Assembly (NCBI RefSeq): GCF_019456655.1 | Contig: NZ_CP080332.1 | Coordinates: 2,728,001-2,792,000, forward strand | Reading direction: 5' to 3' | DNA: 64,000 nt | Origin: Mycolicibacterium diernhoferi | GTDB lineage: Bacteria; Actinomycetota; Actinomycetes; Mycobacteriales; Mycobacteriaceae | Shown: positions 1 to 7,505 of the stretch, one piece after another | How positions within the stretch are numbered: position 1 is the first letter of the stretch | Layout of the letters: each line of letters begins with the position of its first letter | Position numbers and translations under genes: made by a program | The notes under the pieces: model-generated | What the model was told of the DNA's origin: nothing | Database searches by the model: none | The model's input: the letters and a program-made list of their open reading frames with translations, nothing else

Positions 1-124
1 GGTCGGCGGGGTCCTGGCCGATGGCGTCCCAGAGCTGTTCCTGACAGTGCAGGCCGAGATCGCGATCGAAGGCGGACTCGATCTTGAGAAAGCCCTCGTC
101 GATGAAACGGTCCACGTCGAGCAC
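1..124 (-). CDS. phytanoyl-CoA dioxygenase-like protein, N-terminal fragment (partial)
   Basis: On the minus strand an open frame runs off the left edge and begins VLDVDRFIDEGFLKIESAF. This resembles the N-terminus of PhyH-type Fe(II)/2-oxoglutarate dioxygenases, which in mycobacteria often open with a DxDRF..DGFxKIE pattern. Only about 41 codons are visible and no metal ligands lie inside the window. The GTG at 122-124 is the assumed start, but the frame stays open further upstream toward the divergent TetR gene, so the start is uncertain. Function is inferred from the N-terminal pattern alone. Confidence 0.5.
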   Translation of the reverse strand, partial: MLDVDRFIDEGFLKIESAFDRDLGLHCQEQLWDAIGQDPAD

Positions 125-196
125 CTCACCATCATGTTGACGGTCGCCGACCCGGGCAACCGAATATCCGCCGTGTAGCGCCGTAGCCTTGACCCC

Positions 197-832
197 GTGA
201 CTCGACACACCGCGCGGCGGCCGGACCGGCGCACTGTCGCGACGACAGCGACGATCCTGGAGGCCGCGCAACTGCTGTTCACCGAGCGGGGATTCCATGC
301 GGTCACCATGGACGCCATCGCGGCCGAGGCCGACGTCGCGGTCGGGTCGATCTACCACCACTTCGGCAACAAGGACAGCCTCTACCTCGCGCTTGTCGAA
401 CGCGCGCTGGAACTCAACGAGCAGGTGATGGCGCAGGCGTATGGCGGCGGCCGGACCCCGGTGCAGGAGCTGGTCGCCGCGAGCGACGCGTACTGCCGGT
501 TCAGCCTGGAATACCCCGGTCATTTCCGGATGATCGCGCTGCGCGCGGTCGCCATGCCGCCGGGGGATCTCGCCGGTGAAGTGGAACAGCGGATCGCCGA
601 CAAGGTGGAGACTCTCGTCGGTCAGGTGGCCGATGCGCTGCGCCGCGCGCACGATGCCGGCGAGATCGACTGTCCGGATCCCGGTCGCACCTCGGTGTTC
701 CTCTGGTCTGCCTGGAACGGGGTGCTCTCGGCGCGCTGGCGGCCGGACCGCCTGGCGCTCGACGGGGCCGAGTTGGCCCGCGTGCTCGAGATCGGCCGGG
801 ACATCGTGATGCGTGGCCTCCGGGTCGCATAA
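197..832 (+). CDS. TetR/AcrR family transcriptional regulator
   Basis: This 211-residue protein has an N-terminal TetR helix-turn-helix at about residues 15-60 (ILEAAQLLFTERGF, then VAVGSIYHHFGNKDSLYLAL) followed by an all-helical ligand-binding domain, the usual TetR size and layout. The GTG at 197 is the first good start. It is divergent from the dioxygenase-like gene to the left. It lies 42 bases upstream of the nitrilase-family gene, and a tandem 18 bp repeat sits in that gap (see 838-871). It probably controls one or both neighbours. The ligand is unknown. Confidence 0.85.
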   Translation: MTRHTARRPDRRTVATTATILEAAQLLFTERGFHAVTMDAIAAEADVAVGSIYHHFGNKDSLYLALVERALELNEQVMAQAYGGGRTPVQELVAASDAYCRFSLEYPGHFRMIALRAVAMPPGDLAGEVEQRIADKVETLVGQVADALRRAHDAGEIDCPDPGRTSVFLWSAWNGVLSARWRPDRLALDGAELARVLEIGRDIVMRGLRVA

Positions 833-837
833 TTTTC

Positions 838-871
838 TTGTAGTAGCGTTCAATTTTGTAGTAGCGTTCAA
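838..871 (+). promoter_or_regulatory. tandem 18-bp repeat; putative promoter of a leaderless nitrilase mRNA and candidate TetR site
   Basis: The 16-mer TTGTAGTAGCGTTCAA occurs twice, at 838-853 and 856-871, with an 18-base period, just before the ATG at 875. TTGTAG (838-843) and TAGCGT (862-867) are separated by 18 bases, fitting a -35/-10 pair. That would start transcription at or next to the ATG, which has no Shine-Dalgarno sequence. The repeat unit is a plausible half-site for the upstream TetR protein. The repeat is seen directly; promoter and operator roles are inferred. Confidence 0.4.
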
Positions 872-874
872 AAC

Positions 875-1795
875 ATGGTGCTGGCGGCTGCGGTGCAATT
901 GGATGCGGTGCTCGGTGACGTCGCGGCGAATCTCGCCGCCTGCGAACGGCTCGCCGACGAGGCGGGTGCTGTCGGCGCGAAAATCATTGCGCTGCCGGAG
1001 TTCTTCACCACCGGCATCGGGTTCCTCGACACGTTGGTGGACGCGGCAGTTCCGCCCGATGGCCCGGCCACCGCGCTGCTCACCGAGCTGGCCCACCGGC
1101 ACGGCGCGCTGGTCGGCGGCTCGTTCCTGTGCCGCGACGACGACGGGCACATCCGCAATGCCTACCTGCTGGCCGATCCGAGCGGCATCGTCGGCCGGCA
1201 CGACAAGGACCTACCCACCATGTGGGAGAACGCCTTCTATGTCGGCGGCAACGACGACGGGGTACTGACCGCAGGTACGCATCAGGTCGGCGCCGCGGTG
1301 TGCTGGGAATTGATGCGCACCCAGACGGTCCGCCGGCTCGCCGGGCGCGTCGATCTGGCCATGACCGGATCGGGGTGGTGGTCGATACCGCAATGGCATC
1401 CCCGGCGCCTCTTCGCACGGCTCGAAGCGCGCAACGCGGCGACCGCACGCCGGGCCGCCGCGGATTTCGCCCGCTACATCGGTGCGCCGGTGGCCCACGC
1501 CGCCCACTCCGGTGCGCTGGCCTGCCCGATGCCCTTGCTGCCCTTGGGCTATCGCGGCCACTTCGAGGGCGGCGCCATGATCGTCGATGCCGATGGCACG
1601 GTGATCGCCGAGCGGACCTATGCCGACGGTGAAGGCATCGTGGTGGGGGAGATCGAACTCGGCCGACGCAACCCGTCCGCTACCGCGGGCACGGGATTCT
1701 GGCTGCACCGGCGCGGTGCGCTACCCGCGGCGGTCTGGCACTACCAGCGCTGGCATGGCCGCCGCTGGTACCGGCGGAATGCGGTCCGGCCATGA
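875..1795 (+). CDS. carbon-nitrogen hydrolase (nitrilase superfamily amidase)
   Basis: The 306-residue protein carries the Glu-Lys-Cys triad of the nitrilase superfamily: E42 in LPEFF, K111 in GRHDKDLP and C143 in AAVCWELMRT. Length and motif spacing fit a single CN-hydrolase domain, which cleaves the C-N bond of amides or nitriles. The substrate cannot be told. The ATG lacks a ribosome binding site and probably starts a leaderless transcript. Its stop overlaps the start of the next gene by 4 bases (ATGA), so the two are translationally coupled. Confidence 0.8.
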   Translation: MVLAAAVQLDAVLGDVAANLAACERLADEAGAVGAKIIALPEFFTTGIGFLDTLVDAAVPPDGPATALLTELAHRHGALVGGSFLCRDDDGHIRNAYLLADPSGIVGRHDKDLPTMWENAFYVGGNDDGVLTAGTHQVGAAVCWELMRTQTVRRLAGRVDLAMTGSGWWSIPQWHPRRLFARLEARNAATARRAAADFARYIGAPVAHAAHSGALACPMPLLPLGYRGHFEGGAMIVDADGTVIAERTYADGEGIVVGEIELGRRNPSATAGTGFWLHRRGALPAAVWHYQRWHGRRWYRRNAVRP

Positions 1796-2166
1796 GTGTG
1801 CTTGTCCGCGTAGGTCTTTTCGAACTGGCCTTCGGTGCGCTGCTCGGCTGGGCGATGGTGGGCAACCTGGCCGCACCGCAGCTGATGGAGCGGCTCGGGA
1901 TCGTCAGCCCGCGTCGCATCCTGCAGGCCCACCTCGACTACGTGATGATGGGCCTCATCCTCATCGCCGTCGGGCTGGCGCTACCGGGACTGGCCACCTG
2001 GATCGCGGTGCTCGTGATCGTGGGCACGCTGCTGAACCCGACGCTGTTCCTGCCGCTGGCCTTCAACGAGAAGCTGGCGAAAACCCTTGCGTTCCAGGGC
2101 GTGAGCTTCGTGTCCTTCCTGGCCGTCAGTGTCGGGCTGGTCGCCGCGGCGTGCAGCGCGCTGTAG
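1792..2166 (+). CDS. small four-helix membrane protein, styrene-oxide-isomerase/HabB-like
   Basis: This 124-residue, strongly hydrophobic protein has about four membrane segments (roughly residues 5-25, 48-66, 68-90 and 101-122). The stretch RRILQAHLDYVMMGLILIAV, with H47 just before or within helix 2, resembles the ARAHSGPALNGMMVIA segment of styrene oxide isomerase StyC and the AHLEG..NG motif of hydroxylaminobenzene mutase. I recall that His as a haem ligand in StyC. The resemblance is from memory and remote. The gene is coupled by ATGA overlap to the nitrilase-family gene. An isomerase or mutase role is a hypothesis; it could equally be an uncharacterised membrane protein. Confidence 0.45.
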   Translation: MSVLVRVGLFELAFGALLGWAMVGNLAAPQLMERLGIVSPRRILQAHLDYVMMGLILIAVGLALPGLATWIAVLVIVGTLLNPTLFLPLAFNEKLAKTLAFQGVSFVSFLAVSVGLVAAACSAL

Positions 2167-2167
2167 T

Positions 2168-3421
2168 TCAGCTCTTGTTGCGCTTGACCTGATTGAACGG
2201 CACCCCGCGGTCGGCAGCCGCCTCGCGGGGGAAGCCGAGCACCCGTTCACTGATCACGTTGCGCGCCATCTCCGAGCTGCCGCCGCCCAGCGAGCCGGTC
2301 TGCCGGGACAGGTAGCGCACACCGATCTCCAGCAGGCCGTCACCATCGTCGATCACACCGGCGGTCCCGGCGATGGCCAGCGCGGTGTCCACCTCCAGCT
2401 CGGTGGTCTCGGCGTGGAACAACCGGATCAGCGTGCCGGCGTTCGGCGGCAGTGACCCGTCGGCGATGGACCGGGACACATGCTCGATCAGCTGCTCCTT
2501 GACGATCCGGCGCGCGTACGCCCGTCCGGCGAGGTCCTGCACCCGCGGATCGGTGTCCTGGCCGGTGGCGATGGCCAGACCGACGTGATCCGGCGGCATC
2601 TCGCTGGCGTTCTCGGCGCCGGTGCCGCTGGCGAACTCGGATCCGCCGCCGACCGCGCGCCGCTCATGGTGCAGTTGGCGCGATGCCACCGTCCAGCCGT
2701 CGTTGACCGCGCCGACCACGGCGTCGTCACCGAGTTCGAGACCGTCGAAGAACTCCTCGCAGAACTCCTCGTTGCCGTTGACCTCCTTGATCCGGCGCAT
2801 GGTGATGCCCGGGGCGGCCAGCGGCACCAGGAACATGGTGAGGCCCTCGTGCTTGGGCACGGTCCAGTCGGTGCGGGCCAGCATCAGGCCGTAGTCGGCG
2901 GCGAAGGCGCTGGTGCTCCAGGTCTTGGCGCCGTTGATGATCCACTTGTCGCCGACCTTCTCGGCCCGGGTGATCACCCCGGCCAGGTCGGATCCGCCGC
3001 TGGGCTCGGAGAGCAACTGGCACAGGATCTCATCGCCGCGGATGGCCGCCGAGATCCGCTCGCGCTTCTGCTCCTCGCTGCCCACATCCAGGATCGTCGC
3101 CCCGCAGATGGTGAACGACGGGGTGTTCAGGATCAGCGGCATCTCATAGCTGCGGCACTCGGCGTTGAACGCCTTCTGATAGGCCAGATCCAGTCCGAGA
3201 CCACCGTATTCGCGCGGGAAGCAGATCCCGGCGAAACCACCCTCGTACAGTTTCTTCTGCAATTCCTTGGCGCGATCCCAGGACTGCTGCTCGGCGCGCA
3301 CCATGAACGGCGGATCGTCCGGGTCGATCGGCGGCATGTTCTGCGCCAGCCAGGCCCGGGCCCGGGCGGCGAAATCGGCGACCGGCTCGTCGGTGCCGGT
3401 GGCGATGGCGGTGTCGGTCAT
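2168..3421 (-). CDS. acyl-CoA dehydrogenase, FadE family (subunit 1 of a likely heteromeric pair)
   Basis: This 417-residue flavoprotein of the acyl-CoA dehydrogenase family has an N-terminal helical domain, the mid-domain segment LLSEPSGGSDLAG, NGAKTWSTSAF, and a C-terminal GGGSSEMARN..SERVLGFPRE that matches the FAD/CoA-binding end. The residue aligned with the MCAD catalytic Glu (YEGTAQ) is Gly here. The ATG at 3421 overlaps the stop of the upstream dehydrogenase by 4 bases. Adjacent, coupled dehydrogenase genes in mycobacteria often encode alpha2-beta2 enzymes acting on bulky CoA esters. The substrate is unknown. Confidence 0.85.
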   Translation of the reverse strand: MTDTAIATGTDEPVADFAARARAWLAQNMPPIDPDDPPFMVRAEQQSWDRAKELQKKLYEGGFAGICFPREYGGLGLDLAYQKAFNAECRSYEMPLILNTPSFTICGATILDVGSEEQKRERISAAIRGDEILCQLLSEPSGGSDLAGVITRAEKVGDKWIINGAKTWSTSAFAADYGLMLARTDWTVPKHEGLTMFLVPLAAPGITMRRIKEVNGNEEFCEEFFDGLELGDDAVVGAVNDGWTVASRQLHHERRAVGGGSEFASGTGAENASEMPPDHVGLAIATGQDTDPRVQDLAGRAYARRIVKEQLIEHVSRSIADGSLPPNAGTLIRLFHAETTELEVDTALAIAGTAGVIDDGDGLLEIGVRYLSRQTGSLGGGSSEMARNVISERVLGFPREAAADRGVPFNQVKRNKS

Positions 3422-4548
3422 GCGGGAACCTTCCGGCTCAGTTCGAAGATGACGCGGTGGTGGTCCTCGGGGGAGCCGAACATCGCCCGGTTGAGCGCGG
3501 CGCGGCGCAGATACAGGTGCAGATCGTGTTCCCAGGTCACCCCGATACCGCCGTGCAGCTGGACGCAGTCCTGCAGCATCACCGGGGCACGTTCTCCGAC
3601 ATAGGCTTTCGCGACACTGACCAGCTTGCGGGCCTCGGGGGAGCGTCGGCCGACCGCCTCGGCTGCACCGGCGGTGGTGCCTCGGGCGGCCTCGAACCAC
3701 ATCTTCATATCGGCGACGCGATGTTTGAGCGCCTGATAGGAGGCCAGCGGGCGACCGAAGCTGTGCCGGTCGAACAGCCACTGGTTGGTCATCGACAGCA
3801 CCGCGTCGAGAATGCCGACGGTCTCGGCGCACTGCAGCACCAGCGCCACCTGGCGCTGACGCTCGATCACCTCGGGGGTCTGCTCGGCCGAGCCCAGCAC
3901 GGACTCGGCGCCGACCTGGACGCCGTCGAAACGCACCCGGGCGTAACGGCGCACCATGTCCAGGGAGCGCTGCGCCTCGACGCTGACCCCGGCGGTGTCG
4001 GTCGGTACCACGAACTGGCGTACCGCACCGTCGGCCACAGCGGTCACCAGCAGGATGTCGGCCGAGTCGCCGGCCTCGACCCGGTCCTTGACTCCGTCGA
4101 GCCGGTAGCCGCTGTCGGTCGCGGTGGCGGTGAGTTGCGGGGTCAGCGGGGCCCAGGGCCGGCCCGGCTCGTAGACCGCCCAACTGGCCACCGCCTCACC
4201 GGATACCAGGGATTCGATCGTCGCTTCGTGGCCCTCCGGTGCCTCGACCAGCCCGGCCAGCGCGACGCTGACCGGGTGTAGCGGCCCGGGTGCGACGGAG
4301 CGGCCGGCCTGCTCGGCGAGCAGTGCCAGATCGGAGACGCCGTCCCCGGAGACGCTGCCGCCGCCGAGATCCTCGGGCACCAGCAGGCTGGCCCAGCCCA
4401 GCTCGGCCGCGCGCTGCCACCATCGGGCATCGAAAGAGGCACCGGTGTCGTGCATTTCGCGCACCCGGGTCAAAGGTGCTTCCTTCTCCAGGAAGGCCTG
4501 GGCGGTGGAGGCGAACAGCATCTGTTCGGGGTTGGCGGCGGCGGTCAT
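3418..4548 (-). CDS. acyl-CoA dehydrogenase, FadE family (subunit 2 of a likely heteromeric pair)
   Basis: The 376-residue protein has the shorter, more diverged acyl-CoA dehydrogenase pattern typical of one partner of mycobacterial heteromeric FadE enzymes. It has an LVPEDLGGG segment near residue 55, a weak mid-domain, then FGRPLASYQALKHR and VQLHGGIGVTWEHDLHLYLRRA at the C-terminus. It lies 13 bases downstream of the amidohydrolase and overlaps the next dehydrogenase gene by ATGA. All three are therefore probably made from one transcript starting near 5800. Confidence 0.83.
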   Translation of the reverse strand: MTAAANPEQMLFASTAQAFLEKEAPLTRVREMHDTGASFDARWWQRAAELGWASLLVPEDLGGGSVSGDGVSDLALLAEQAGRSVAPGPLHPVSVALAGLVEAPEGHEATIESLVSGEAVASWAVYEPGRPWAPLTPQLTATATDSGYRLDGVKDRVEAGDSADILLVTAVADGAVRQFVVPTDTAGVSVEAQRSLDMVRRYARVRFDGVQVGAESVLGSAEQTPEVIERQRQVALVLQCAETVGILDAVLSMTNQWLFDRHSFGRPLASYQALKHRVADMKMWFEAARGTTAGAAEAVGRRSPEARKLVSVAKAYVGERAPVMLQDCVQLHGGIGVTWEHDLHLYLRRAALNRAMFGSPEDHHRVIFELSRKVPA

Positions 4549-4561
4549 AGTGATCTCCTGA

Positions 4562-5791
4562 TCACGCGAAGGTCATGGCGGGTACGTCGGGTTTGTGCAC
4601 GATCTGGTTGGGCACCTTGAACAGGTCGACCAGGTTGCCGCCCATCACCTTTCGCACGCCGTCGGCATCGAGTCCGTGCTGCTCCAGATCGTCGACCAGA
4701 TTGATCGGATCGGCCAGACCCTCCGGGTGCGGCCAGTCCGAGCCGAAGATGATCCGGTCGATGCCGCACAGGTCGGCCATCTCCTTGAAGTTGTCCTCCC
4801 AGAACGGGGCGACGTAGACGCCCCGCTTGAACGCCTGGATCGGGTCTTCGGGGAACTCGCCGGGCATCTTGGAGTAGACATCGGCGAACTGGTGGAACAG
4901 GTAGGGCACCCAGGAGGCGCCGTTCTCCACCGACAGGATGCGCAGGTCCGGGTTGCGGGTGAGCGCACCGTGGCAGACCAGCGCGGCCATGGTGTCCTCG
5001 ATGGGGCGCTTGCCCATCGCCACCATCCGGAAGGCGGTGGGCTTGAACGGCAGGTACTCGTCGGCGGGTTCCCAGTCGTTGAGGTACTGGGCGTAGCCGC
5101 TGTCGGAGGCGTGCATGCAGACGGGGATGCCCGCCTGCACGCAGGCCCGCCAGAACGGGTCGAACTCCTCCAGGCCCATCGACCGGGTGCCGCGGTAGCC
5201 GGGCACCGGGGCGGGGCGCACCAGCACCGTCTTCGCGCCGCGCGCCAGGCACCATTCGAGTTCTTCGAGCGCCCGGTCCACGTTGGGCAGGGTGATCACC
5301 GGGGTGGAGAAGATCCGGTCTTCGTAGTTGAACTGCCAGGTCTCGTACATCCACTGGTTCAGCGCGTGGATGATGTCGTGGATCAGGTCCGGATCGTCCT
5401 TGAGGCGCTCCTCCACCAGGCTGGCCAGGGTCGGGAACATGATCGTGTAATCGAGGCCCAGGCTGTCCATCACCTCCAGGCGCGCTTCCGGATTGCGGAA
5501 GGCCGGAATGGCTTTCATGGGCTTACCCATCACCTCGCGGTAGCTCTTGCCGCCGCTGCCGTGCCGGAAGTACTCCTCCTGCGCGCCCGGACGGGCGACG
5601 ACTTCGAAGGTCGGATTGGGGATGTAGTCGCTGATGTGATTGCGGACCATGATCTTGGTCCGGCCGCGTACATCGATGTAGTCGATGACGCCTTTCCGGT
5701 GCTCCGGGAGGAACTGCGTCAACGCCTCTTTGGGCTCATAGAAGTGGTTGTCGGCGTCGAACACCGGATACGACAACGTCCGTGATGGCAT
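4562..5791 (-). CDS. amidohydrolase family protein (amidohydrolase_2, metal-dependent TIM barrel)
   Basis: The 409-residue protein starts with the metal-binding strand FDADNHFYE (residues 11-19) and contains VCMHASD in mid-sequence and IIFGSDWPHPEG near the C-terminus. These are hallmarks of the amidohydrolase_2/ACMSD-like family, whose members hydrolyse or decarboxylate acids. The start has a clear AGGAGA ribosome binding site. It is the first gene of a three-gene operon with the two acyl-CoA dehydrogenases. A perfect 7-bp-arm palindrome (5823-5841) lies 32 bases upstream of its start, so TetR control is likely. The substrate is unknown. Confidence 0.8.
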   Translation of the reverse strand: MPSRTLSYPVFDADNHFYEPKEALTQFLPEHRKGVIDYIDVRGRTKIMVRNHISDYIPNPTFEVVARPGAQEEYFRHGSGGKSYREVMGKPMKAIPAFRNPEARLEVMDSLGLDYTIMFPTLASLVEERLKDDPDLIHDIIHALNQWMYETWQFNYEDRIFSTPVITLPNVDRALEELEWCLARGAKTVLVRPAPVPGYRGTRSMGLEEFDPFWRACVQAGIPVCMHASDSGYAQYLNDWEPADEYLPFKPTAFRMVAMGKRPIEDTMAALVCHGALTRNPDLRILSVENGASWVPYLFHQFADVYSKMPGEFPEDPIQAFKRGVYVAPFWEDNFKEMADLCGIDRIIFGSDWPHPEGLADPINLVDDLEQHGLDADGVRKVMGGNLVDLFKVPNQIVHKPDVPAMTFA

Positions 5792-5822
5792 TTCCGTCTC
5801 CTGAAAGGCTGATTTCCGTGGA

Positions 5823-5841
5823 GTGGTAATGACGTTACCAC
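5823..5841. promoter_or_regulatory. palindromic TetR-type operator (site A)
   Basis: GTGGTAA-tgacg-TTACCAC is a perfect inverted repeat with 7-base arms. It lies between the amidohydrolase start (5791) and the 3' end of the TetR gene, whose TAA stop (5835-5837) is inside the palindrome. The core AATGACGTTACC recurs at 6518-6529 upstream of the TetR gene and the divergent thioesterase. Two copies at the two promoters around a TetR gene make this the probable binding site of that regulator. Confidence 0.65.
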
Positions 5842-6476
5842 GACCGATGGATCGGGTGACCGGGGTCGCGCAGCAGGCTGCGGACGCAGAATTCGTAGAT
5901 GTGGGTGCCCTCGACCGGCGTGCCGTTGAGTTCGGCGCCGAGCGCCCGCAGGCGCAGGGCGCCGAGCACGGTCTGCATGATCAGCGCTGCGGCGGTGTCG
6001 GTCTCGGCCTCCGACGCCTCCCGGAAGACGCCCTCGGCGATACCGGTGGTGATGATGTCGACGATCAGTTCGTGCAAGGGGGACAGCACCCGGGCGTACT
6101 CGCGGGGCAGCGTCTCGGCCAGGTGGTCGTTGTAGAACGTCAGCCCACGGTTGATGCTGTCCTGCTTGGTCGAGGCTGCCGGCGCGCTGATCCGCTCGAC
6201 CAGGGTCCGCAGCGCGGTGACGGCGTCGAGGCCCTGCACGTCGGCGCGCCACCGCGCCGACGACTCGGTCATGATCTTGTCGACGAGCGCCAGCAGCAAC
6301 TCGTCCTTGGTCGAGTAGTGCTGGTAGAAGGACCGCAGAGAGGTCTTGGACCGTTCCACCACCGCGAGCACGGTGAAGTCGGCGCGGCCCGTCTCGCCGA
6401 GGATCTCCAGCGCCGACTTCATGAACCGGGCGGGCCGTGACGCGGCCTCCTCGGCGCGCGACGTCGATTTGGTCAT
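5835..6476 (-). CDS. TetR family regulator of the amidohydrolase/FadE/thioesterase set
   Basis: This protein of about 213 residues has a TetR helix-turn-helix (LEILGETGRADFTVLAVVER, then TSLRSFYQHYSTKDELL) and a C-terminal helical ligand domain. I chose the ATG at 6476 because it follows a GAGGAG ribosome binding site at about 8 bases; an in-frame ATG at 6503 is possible. It sits between the amidohydrolase operon, on the same strand, and the divergent thioesterase gene. Copies of one palindrome occur in both flanking gaps, so it probably represses both units and itself. The inducer may be an acyl-CoA of the pathway. Confidence 0.85.
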   Translation of the reverse strand: MTKSTSRAEEAASRPARFMKSALEILGETGRADFTVLAVVERSKTSLRSFYQHYSTKDELLLALVDKIMTESSARWRADVQGLDAVTALRTLVERISAPAASTKQDSINRGLTFYNDHLAETLPREYARVLSPLHELIVDIITTGIAEGVFREASEAETDTAAALIMQTVLGALRLRALGAELNGTPVEGTHIYEFCVRSLLRDPGHPIHRSW

Positions 6477-6512
6477 CTGTCGACTCCTCGCGAGCGGAAC
6501 CATTGTGCAACC

Positions 6513-6531
6513 GATGAGAATGACGTTACCG
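6513..6531. promoter_or_regulatory. degenerate palindromic TetR-type operator (site B)
   Basis: This second copy of the operator shares the 12-mer AATGACGTTACC (6518-6529) with site A; its left arm is degenerate (4 of 7 arm positions pair). It lies in the 84-base gap between the TetR start (6476) and the divergent thioesterase start (6561), placed to control both promoters. Confidence 0.55.
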
Positions 6532-6560
6532 TTTCCGGAGAGCCGCTAGGAAGGGACAGT

Positions 6561-7463
6561 ATGACGACTTCGGAGACGACTTCGGACCAGGCGCAGGACC
6601 AGGTGCTGTGGACGCTGGAGGGGCTGCTCGAGCTCTTCGAGTCGCAGCCCGATGGGGAGAACCGGTTCATCGCGCAGACCGGACTCGCCGGAGCCGATGA
6701 TCGCCAGGTGGTGGAGGGCACGCAGGTTCTGGCGCAGGCCATCGTGGCGGTGGCCAAGCGCTTTCCGGACAAGTCGGTGCGCTCGGCCCATGCCGTCTTC
6801 GCCCGGGTCGTGCTGGTCGGCCCGCCGGTGGAACTCGACATCGACGTGGTGTCCGAGGGGCGCTCCACGGCCACCGCGGTGGTGACGGCCTCGCAGAACG
6901 GCAAGCGCTGCATCACCGTCACGGTGCTGGCCGACGTGCCCTCCGAAGACGTCATCCGCCACCATCTGCCCCGGGCCGACGTGGTGGCCCCGGCCGACGC
7001 GCAGCGCCCGATCATGGAGATGACCGGGCGTCAGGTCCGCCTCGTCGACGTGGTCGACGTCAACAGCCCCGACGAAGTCGGCCCGCCGGAGATCCATGCG
7101 TGGCTACACTATGACCCGATCCCGGCTCGGGATGATCTTGCCAAGGCCCTGATCGCGTATTTCACTGGACACCTGGGGATTTCGACGACCATGCGCGCAC
7201 ACGAAGGTATCGGTACGGCCCAAGCCCATCTCACCGTCTCGACCGCCCCGATGACCGTCTCGGTGAGCTTCCACGAGCCCGTGCAGTGGAACGGCTGGCT
7301 GCTCTACGGGCATGAGAGCACGCAGGTCGGCGCCGGAATGTCCTATGTGCGGGGCACCGTGCACACCGAGGAGGGTGAACTGCTCGCCTCGTTCGGTCAG
7401 GACGGGCTGATCCGCCCGTTGCGCACCACCGACACCGATATCAAGCACCAGTCGCGGCTCTGA
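6561..7463 (+). CDS. acyl-CoA thioesterase, TesB-like double hot-dog fold
   Basis: The 300-residue protein has the length and two-part layout of TesB/acyl-CoA thioesterase II. The N-terminal half carries VVEGTQVLAQAIVAVAKRFPDKSVRSAH and the C-terminal half carries the second hot-dog (STAPMTVSVSFHEPVQWNGWLLYGHES, then GELLASFGQDGLIR). Such enzymes hydrolyse acyl-CoA to free acid and CoA. It is transcribed divergently from the TetR gene and shares its operator. It probably releases CoA in the same pathway as the two FadE proteins and the amidohydrolase. Confidence 0.8.
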   Translation: MTTSETTSDQAQDQVLWTLEGLLELFESQPDGENRFIAQTGLAGADDRQVVEGTQVLAQAIVAVAKRFPDKSVRSAHAVFARVVLVGPPVELDIDVVSEGRSTATAVVTASQNGKRCITVTVLADVPSEDVIRHHLPRADVVAPADAQRPIMEMTGRQVRLVDVVDVNSPDEVGPPEIHAWLHYDPIPARDDLAKALIAYFTGHLGISTTMRAHEGIGTAQAHLTVSTAPMTVSVSFHEPVQWNGWLLYGHESTQVGAGMSYVRGTVHTEEGELLASFGQDGLIRPLRTTDTDIKHQSRL

Positions 7464-7505
7464 GGGTTACATCGCGCCGGGGGCGGGTTACATCGCGCCA
7501 GGGGC
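7464..7505. repeat. 21-bp tandem duplication at a convergent gene junction
   Basis: A 21-base unit starting GGGTTACATCGCGCC occurs twice, at 7464-7484 and 7485-7505, with one mismatch. The second copy encodes the last residues (PGAM) and stop of the minus-strand metallopeptidase; the first repeats this sequence just beyond its stop and directly after the thioesterase stop. It is a recent local duplication that leaves both reading frames intact. Confidence 0.75.

Noticed and set aside
3422..4183. N-terminal extension of the first acyl-CoA dehydrogenase over its upstream neighbour
   Set aside because: It is a shifted-frame shadow of the second dehydrogenase; the ATG at 3421 with a 4-base overlap gives a normal-length enzyme.
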